Positions 36,901 to 41,235 of a stretch of DNA of 41,235 nucleotides are shown here, piece after piece. This DNA comes from a virus, in IMG/VR virus record IMGVR_UViG_3300032116_018332, positions 1 to 41,235 of that record; one strand, given 5' to 3'. The notes under the pieces were generated by a model. It was not told the origin of the DNA and searched no databases. It saw only the letters and a program-made list of their open reading frames with translations. The translations under genes and the position numbers were made by a program. Each line of letters begins with the position of its first letter. Within the stretch, counting starts at the first letter, position 1.

Positions 36901-39900
36901 AACAGCAGGATATCGTAGTATGTTGGCTAATGACTTTACTCAAGTTAACGATCTAGGCTATGGTATTGTTGCAACCAATAATGGATACACTGAACAAGTA
37001 AGTACTTTCTGTTATTATAATCAAATTTCATATCTGTCTGAGAATGGCGGACAAATTCGTTCAGTTGCTGGATCTAACTGTAATGGCGTTTATGCGCTTG
37101 TTGCTCGAGGAAGAGATCCTAATGAAGTTCCTGATGTTGTAGCATTAGCACAATCTTTTGTGCAGGTTGCTAGAGTTTATAAGTCAGGTTTATTAACTGA
37201 CGGTGACATAAGTGATACTTTATTTTATATTAGAAATTATTCTTATGTTCCGTTTAATCAATCAGAAGTTGAAATTGATCATGGTTCAAGTATTGGTATA
37301 GTAAAATATACTATTAGTAGTGCCAGTGGAACTGGCGAAATTGCCGCAGCAGATCAAGTTGGTCCAATAACAATTTTAACTGCGGATAATACTAATCCTG
37401 TTAGAATAACAACTACAACACCGCACGGTTTTAGTTCAGGTTGGCTCGTTAATATTAGCGGCGTAAGCTCTATGATTCAAATTAACGACCGATCGTATTA
37501 TGTAAAATATATCAACGCAACACAATTTGATCTTTATTCACAAAGAACATTAAAGAGCGATTACAGCATTGATGGTACAGGATATCTTGACGGTACAGGC
37601 GGCAGTGCTAGTGCTGGGCCCGAAATTCTAAAAGTAAATCTAGCAGCAAGTATTATTGCAGGTGCTAGTAGTGGACTGTTTGACGATGTAAACAATAATC
37701 AAACTATTATTATTAGAGCACAAACACAATTTAGTTTAACTGGTGTAACTGAAGTTTCTCCTACAAGACCTTCTACTGCACTTGTATTTGACAATCAAAC
37801 AGATCAAACTCTTAGAACAATTGCATTTAGCACATCAAGTCCAGGCAATGGAGGATTGTGGTCAGATTTAACACAAACTTCTGTTACAGTTAGAGAAGCA
37901 TATTCTTATGTAAGTCTAGCATTAGATTATAATAATCTTGCAGTTGTAGATCCAACTAATGCAAGTAAAAAATTAGGTTCTCAATCTAGTGACACTAAGA
38001 TAGCAGTTAATATAGGAGAAAGTCCTTCTCAAACACTTCTTGATAAACTTAACTCCGGTAATTATGCATTTGGCTGGTACGGTAAAATACATAGAATTGA
38101 CAGTGTAACTCAAGCTGCAAATGATCCTGCTAGCGTAAAATATATTAATTCCCCAGCTGGAGCAATTACTAAATCAGTGGCTCTAAGAGAAATTAACGGC
38201 ATTACAAACAGCTCAGTGGTAGAAATTACAACCTCTGTGGCGCATACCTATACTGACGGAACTAGAGTTAGAATTTTTGGTTTGCCAATAGCCAGTATGT
38301 ATGCACTTAATAATACTGTAGGTTATACAAAATCTACTGGTCCTAACACGTTTGAACTTTATTCAGATAGCGGACTAACTCTAGGTATTGATACTTCGAA
38401 TACCACTGTATACAGTGCTTACACAACTGGTGGTAAAATAGAATCACCTACAAGAATAAGAACTAATACCAATCACGGCTACAGTGACGGTACTAGAATT
38501 TATATTACCAACGTAGGAGGTATGGTTCAATTAAATGGACAGACACTCTATGCTAAGGTGATAGATGCAGACGAATTTGAATTATATGAAGATGCTGATT
38601 TACTAAATCCATTAGACACTAGTTTGTATAATAACTATAGTGGCGTTGGTGGTACAATAGTAATAAGCAACCCTTCGTACATCAGCATTAGTACAATATC
38701 TGAAATTTATAGTCCTGCTAGTGCAGCAGGTCTTTATTCCGGCTTCGACAGCGGCATTGCTTATAGCATCCAAGCTGGCTTGCAGGCAGGCAGTACAGGT
38801 GAAATCAGTGTTAACATTAGTACTACTCGTGTAACTAGTCATGACTTCTTAGACATCGGTACTGGCGGTGTTAATGACACTAACTACCCAAGACAAATTT
38901 ATGGCGATCCTGTTAATCAACCAACTCAAGCTAACGAGGTAGTTGAAGAAGGCGAAGGACGAGTTTTCTATTCAAGCACTGATCAAGACGGTAATTTTAA
39001 AGTCGGTGAATTCTTTAAAGTTGATCAAGGAACAGGTACAGTTCAGATTAGCGGTAGTATCAGTCTTGGAAGACTAGCAGGTATACAATTACTGCGTGGT
39101 GACGAAGTCAAAGAATTTAGTAACGACAGTTCGATGACTAATGCTGACACTGATACTGTTCCAACTGAAAGTGCAGTTGTAGGATATGTTAATAAACGAT
39201 TAGGATTAACAGAAGCTAGCGCACCAGTTACTGGTCCAATTGGTCCAGGGTTCCTTGCATTAGATAATAGTAATCAACCTTCATCTAATATTAGTTGGGG
39301 CGGTTATAAAATTACCAACTTGTTAAATCCCACTGACGCTTTAGATGCAGTCAATAAAGACTATGTTGACACACAACTTTCACTTCAAAACGAATTAAGT
39401 GAACTACAAGATATTGTAATTAATGAACCTTATCTTGATGCACAATTACTGGCATCTAAACAAGTACCAGGCGGATTAGAATGGCACAATGTTACTGTTA
39501 CCGGAGATTTAAATCTTGAGTATGACAGTACTGCAAACAGTATTGTAGCAAACTTGTCTTTAGGCAGTATTGGCAACGCTCAAATCGCTAATGACGCTGC
39601 TATTGCACAAAGTAAATTAAGTTTATCAAACAGTACATCAGCAACCACAGCTGGAGCAGCTACTAAAGGTATAGCTAGTTTTAACAGTGCCAACTTTACT
39701 GTCGTCGATGGATGGGTAAGCATTACATCCACTGGTCTAGCATCTTTAGGTAATATAGCAGCTACTTCAGTGTTAGGAAATTCTAATAGTAGTAGTGCGT
39801 CTGTTTCAGAAGTAACAATGAAGACTGTAGTTGAAAAAGGTGTGGCCACTGCATTTAGCGGTAGCGGTCTATTACAAAAAACTGTTAATCCTTTAGACCC

Positions 39901-40639
39901 CACTGATATAACCTATAGTACTACTAGCGTAACCTCTACAGGGGTTGCTGGAGCACTGATACAAACCGAAGCTGCTTCTGGATCACCTACGTTAACTACA
40001 ATGCAAGGTGGTGGTGGTATTGATATAAAATATCTAAAACTTGATACTTATCGAGTAATGGATACTGGTACATTTACTATTTTTTCCGGTACTGCTATCG
40101 AACAAACTGCTTTGGTAACTAGACTGTTTACTCCAGCAGGACAACAGTATGAGGGAGCTCATTTTATAAGTGCTACAGGAGGTAGTGATTCATCGTTACC
40201 ACTTATTGAACTGCATGGCAATTTTAACCTACCAGATGATGGAAGTACTCTTGTATCTACATACGGTGACTTGTCAGAATACTATGAAGCCGATCAAGAA
40301 TATGAATCCGGAACTGTACTAATATTTGGTGGAAATAAAGAAATTACTACTACAACAACACTAGCAGATTCTAGAGTAGCAGGTATAGTAAGTACTGCAT
40401 CAAGTTTTCAAATGAACGGCGATTGTCCAGGTACAAAAGTACTGTTAGCATTAACAGGTCGTGTTCCGTGTAAATTTATCGGAACTATAAGCAAAGGAGA
40501 CATGGTATGCACATCCTCAACACCAGGGTATGCGTGTCGTGCTGACAATCCGGCATTTGGAACAATCATAGGAAAATCGCTTGTAGATAAAACTACACTA
40601 GAACCAGGTGTAATCGAAGTAGCAGTAGGAAGACTATAA
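33905..40639 (+). CDS. giant tail-fibre/baseplate-associated protein
   Basis: A 2,244-residue structural protein. The N-terminus has GNDGTGDSIRESFRKVNENF and ELYAIF, a motif repeated in the next gene (NKGNGDPIRVAFGKVNDNF, ELY), probably a docking element. GDTMTG collar-type repeats occur at about 169 and 198. Four related repeats of about 50 residues occur near 740-790, 1160-1215, 1435-1485 and 1510-1560, each with an H-G/N-x2-D-G motif, a GMxQLNG core and FELY. They resemble the FCCH-type repeats of phage fibres. The C-terminus (about 2130-2244) is a YESGTVLIFGG...VAGIVST...GDMVCTSSTPGYA...GVIEVAVGRL domain I recall from T4-like phage fibres. It shares TAATG with the next gene. Host recognition is the likely role. 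Confidence 0.85.
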   Translation: MARRVIDIGVQGNDGTGDSIRESFRKVNENFVELYAIFNQGDTISFTDLDDVPDELGSYKIPMSSAEGDFIEMRSLVEGTGIAIDYENEDGEIIISSTSSEVSSDPSPTLGGPLNANLQGVANTIDFNDITAINNAVISFNATHGTNITADSLVINRGYADSRYINVAGDTMTGALNVPAGASGTQVPRVSEVVKKAGDTMTGVLTLSDHPGTLAGVGIINGDDDLQAATKLYVDNSSFSSATNLFVATSGQDDPDPPYPEGKEGRAFAYAFGTVNRAAQKAEEVIYYNRARPGPYKQTITYTNNDVAISSIISTVSLTTTQSLGYIEASDILYSNIEFIQKEVIEHINTEYQDLVYNEELCERDVGLIVQAILLDLRIGGNYQTVNAGLSYRRNASARFASSTQLEETAAGIAYAQTVANVILSETLSYEPLQGVVAIQYPSDLGFAIPNSSIRNNVSEQFNDIIDILNTGLSAAPTVDTGNGTYLVQFSNGGNSSVDQGIAANRDIIAGKILRGQTSGATGKIVSYTADYDPGIDDLIEVQLLQPIEFEVGETLEYAESINQSEITIRVESGSYEEDYPIRIPANVSLKGDEFRRVLIRPKDRPSQSPWRGIFFRRNIEHDGIDNVLTRSGYDIQPVTINLTTDRLTAITAIKAGVGIRIRSTGSLPTPLTTDAVTSAGITLTKVLYVRDVVGLTFKLSDTPEGTAFDLTGLNSGIHTLIPEPLNTLGATCAISISAITKGTSTIVTTGSAHNLKDGDRITFADVGGMTQLNGNTYYAKASTLGTTQFELHDAEKLISTSRVDSTAYGVYTPSTGYVKAFIEYGYHYLTDPRLALSNTNPALNNKLIDVFLMNDATIIRNVTAQGHGGFMMVLDPEGQILHKSPYCQTATSFSQSTHTHRFAGGQYIDGFTGRLGATVTLSGSFTGPFRIGLSGLPRNINSPTSFFYNGFRYQINAVIRYSSNTAFVVLDDTTPWVENPTFGLLSPLLPGGIRVIIETAGYRSMLANDFTQVNDLGYGIVATNNGYTEQVSTFCYYNQISYLSENGGQIRSVAGSNCNGVYALVARGRDPNEVPDVVALAQSFVQVARVYKSGLLTDGDISDTLFYIRNYSYVPFNQSEVEIDHGSSIGIVKYTISSASGTGEIAAADQVGPITILTADNTNPVRITTTTPHGFSSGWLVNISGVSSMIQINDRSYYVKYINATQFDLYSQRTLKSDYSIDGTGYLDGTGGSASAGPEILKVNLAASIIAGASSGLFDDVNNNQTIIIRAQTQFSLTGVTEVSPTRPSTALVFDNQTDQTLRTIAFSTSSPGNGGLWSDLTQTSVTVREAYSYVSLALDYNNLAVVDPTNASKKLGSQSSDTKIAVNIGESPSQTLLDKLNSGNYAFGWYGKIHRIDSVTQAANDPASVKYINSPAGAITKSVALREINGITNSSVVEITTSVAHTYTDGTRVRIFGLPIASMYALNNTVGYTKSTGPNTFELYSDSGLTLGIDTSNTTVYSAYTTGGKIESPTRIRTNTNHGYSDGTRIYITNVGGMVQLNGQTLYAKVIDADEFELYEDADLLNPLDTSLYNNYSGVGGTIVISNPSYISISTISEIYSPASAAGLYSGFDSGIAYSIQAGLQAGSTGEISVNISTTRVTSHDFLDIGTGGVNDTNYPRQIYGDPVNQPTQANEVVEEGEGRVFYSSTDQDGNFKVGEFFKVDQGTGTVQISGSISLGRLAGIQLLRGDEVKEFSNDSSMTNADTDTVPTESAVVGYVNKRLGLTEASAPVTGPIGPGFLALDNSNQPSSNISWGGYKITNLLNPTDALDAVNKDYVDTQLSLQNELSELQDIVINEPYLDAQLLASKQVPGGLEWHNVTVTGDLNLEYDSTANSIVANLSLGSIGNAQIANDAAIAQSKLSLSNSTSATTAGAATKGIASFNSANFTVVDGWVSITSTGLASLGNIAATSVLGNSNSSSASVSEVTMKTVVEKGVATAFSGSGLLQKTVNPLDPTDITYSTTSVTSTGVAGALIQTEAASGSPTLTTMQGGGGIDIKYLKLDTYRVMDTGTFTIFSGTAIEQTALVTRLFTPAGQQYEGAHFISATGGSDSSLPLIELHGNFNLPDDGSTLVSTYGDLSEYYEADQEYESGTVLIFGGNKEITTTTTLADSRVAGIVSTASSFQMNGDCPGTKVLLALTGRVPCKFIGTISKGDMVCTSSTPGYACRADNPAFGTIIGKSLVDKTTLEPGVIEVAVGRL
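36121..36300 (+). repeat. first FCCH-type repeat block in the fibre gene
   Basis: This encodes about residues 740-798 with HNLKDGDRITFADVGGMTQ, LNGNTYYAKA and QFELHD. It corresponds to similar blocks around 37380-37560, 38170-38380 and 38430-38600. The copies differ at the DNA level, so they are old duplications of a protein module, not recent DNA repeats. Confidence 0.7.
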
Positions 40640-40944
40640 TGACACAAAAAATAATAAATTTAGGTACTGCAAACAAAGGTAATGGCGATCCCATTAGAGT
40701 AGCATTTGGTAAAGTCAACGATAACTTTACTGAGCTTTATAACTATGTTGGAGCTAGTAATCTTACTGAATTGGCTCAAGACTATGTGGCACAAATGTTA
40801 GTCAATGGTGATCACGAAGGTGCAACTGTAGAATATGACGATGCAAATAATAAATTAAATATTCTAATAGCACAGGACTACGACGGAGGAGCAGCCTCCA
40901 CGGTATATGACGATGAAACACTTTTAGATGGGGGCGGAGCATAA
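40639..40944 (+). CDS. small fibre-associated structural protein
   Basis: A 101-residue protein that begins with the same module as the giant fibre: INLGTANKGNGDPIRVAF, GKVNDNFTELYNYVG. The rest is acidic and beta-rich with a repetitive YDD pattern (VEYDDANNKLNILIAQDYD, AASTVYDDETLLDG). It is probably a minor fibre or adaptor subunit. It overlaps the fibre gene by one base and the next fibre gene starts 1 nt after its stop. Confidence 0.75.
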   Translation: MTQKIINLGTANKGNGDPIRVAFGKVNDNFTELYNYVGASNLTELAQDYVAQMLVNGDHEGATVEYDDANNKLNILIAQDYDGGAASTVYDDETLLDGGGA

Positions 40945-40945
40945 C

Positions 40946-41235
40946 ATGGCACGTAGAATACAATTAAGAAGAGATACAGCAGCGAATTGGTCTAGTACTA
41001 ATCCTACCTTGGCTCAAGGTGAGATTGGTATTGACTTGACCAATAATAAAATTAAAATAGGTACTGGTACTACTGCCTGGAACAGCCTTGCCTACTGGGA
41101 TGATAAAGAAACTGCATCTATTGGTGCATTTGATTTTACTGGTAATGTGATAACAACTAATGACAGTAGTAATGTTATTATAGATCAAGCAGTTGAAATA
41201 AAAAGTGATTTAAAAGTTGCAGGGAATTTAGAACC
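40946..41235 (+). CDS. tail-fibre protein, 5' part only (window edge)
   Basis: The first 96 or so residues of a protein that continues past the window. It begins MARRIQLRRDTAANW, then PTLAQGEIGIDLTNNKIKIG, which is the N-terminal domain seen in phage fibres such as the major tropism determinant. Later parts (GNVITTNDSSNVIIDQAVEIKSDLKVAG) are typical of beta-helical fibre stems. It is the third of a run of fibre genes. Confidence 0.8.
   Translation, partial: MARRIQLRRDTAANWSSTNPTLAQGEIGIDLTNNKIKIGTGTTAWNSLAYWDDKETASIGAFDFTGNVITTNDSSNVIIDQAVEIKSDLKVAGNLE

Noticed and set aside
1-41235. CRISPR array or transposase
   Set aside because: No regularly spaced direct repeats and no transposase, integrase or insertion-sequence ends were seen.

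Overview
The window looks like part of a large, AT-rich, T4-like (myovirus-type) phage genome of a marine or freshwater Gram-negative host. The evidence is: 20 tRNA genes; late promoters of the T4 type (TATAAATA or NATAAATA); a 2,244-residue tail-fibre protein followed by further fibre genes; a phage-type ATP-dependent DNA ligase; many tiny overlapping genes; and the cargo known from cyanophages and pelagiphages (2OG-Fe(II) oxygenases, SpeD, MazG-like, QueD-like, ErpA/HesB-like, ClpP). The host group is an inference.

Layout. (1) 1-900: the end of a structured non-coding stretch, a small membrane protein and seven tRNAs. (2) 0.9-5.6 kb: 2OG/AspH-type oxygenases, an SDR and a phosphoesterase. 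(3) 5.6-9.0 kb: twelve more tRNAs interleaved with mini-proteins, a parvulin and three GC-enriched, strongly folded intervals (5786-5874, 7493-7764, 7924-8117) that I read as structured RNAs. (4) 9.05-20.7 kb: an accessory island of iron/O2 enzymes (AspH-like, two small 2OG oxygenases, a TauD-like protein with an HxN motif, two fatty-acid desaturases, a Rieske oxygenase), two GNAT-like proteins, a methyltransferase, a PP-loop enzyme, a periplasmic PBP7-like peptidase and a Spy/CpxP-like protein. (5) 20.8-32.2 kb: a plus-strand block from sigma70-type promoters carrying AbrB-like, translation initiation factor IF-1, ClpP, a metalloprotease, DNA ligase, MazG-like, SpeD, Bax-inhibitor-1-like, QueD-like, glycosyltransferase and UvdE genes. 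(6) 32.3-41.2 kb: the late block with an EF-hand membrane protein, Fe/Mn superoxide dismutase, an A-type Fe-S carrier and tail-fibre genes; the last runs off the window.

How it works together. Sigma70 promoters drive the metabolic, DNA and translation block. T4-type late promoters drive the oxygenase island and the structural block. Several genes have the -10 box only 4-7 nt before the ATG, so their mRNAs would be leaderless or nearly so. A phage IF-1, 20 tRNAs and tRNA-linked RNAs suggest strong remodelling of host translation. ErpA and SOD fit a phage that loads the cell with iron- and O2-dependent enzymes. The most promising undescribed items are the inter-tRNA RNAs, the leaderless promoter/start architecture with phage IF-1, and the iron/O2 enzyme island.
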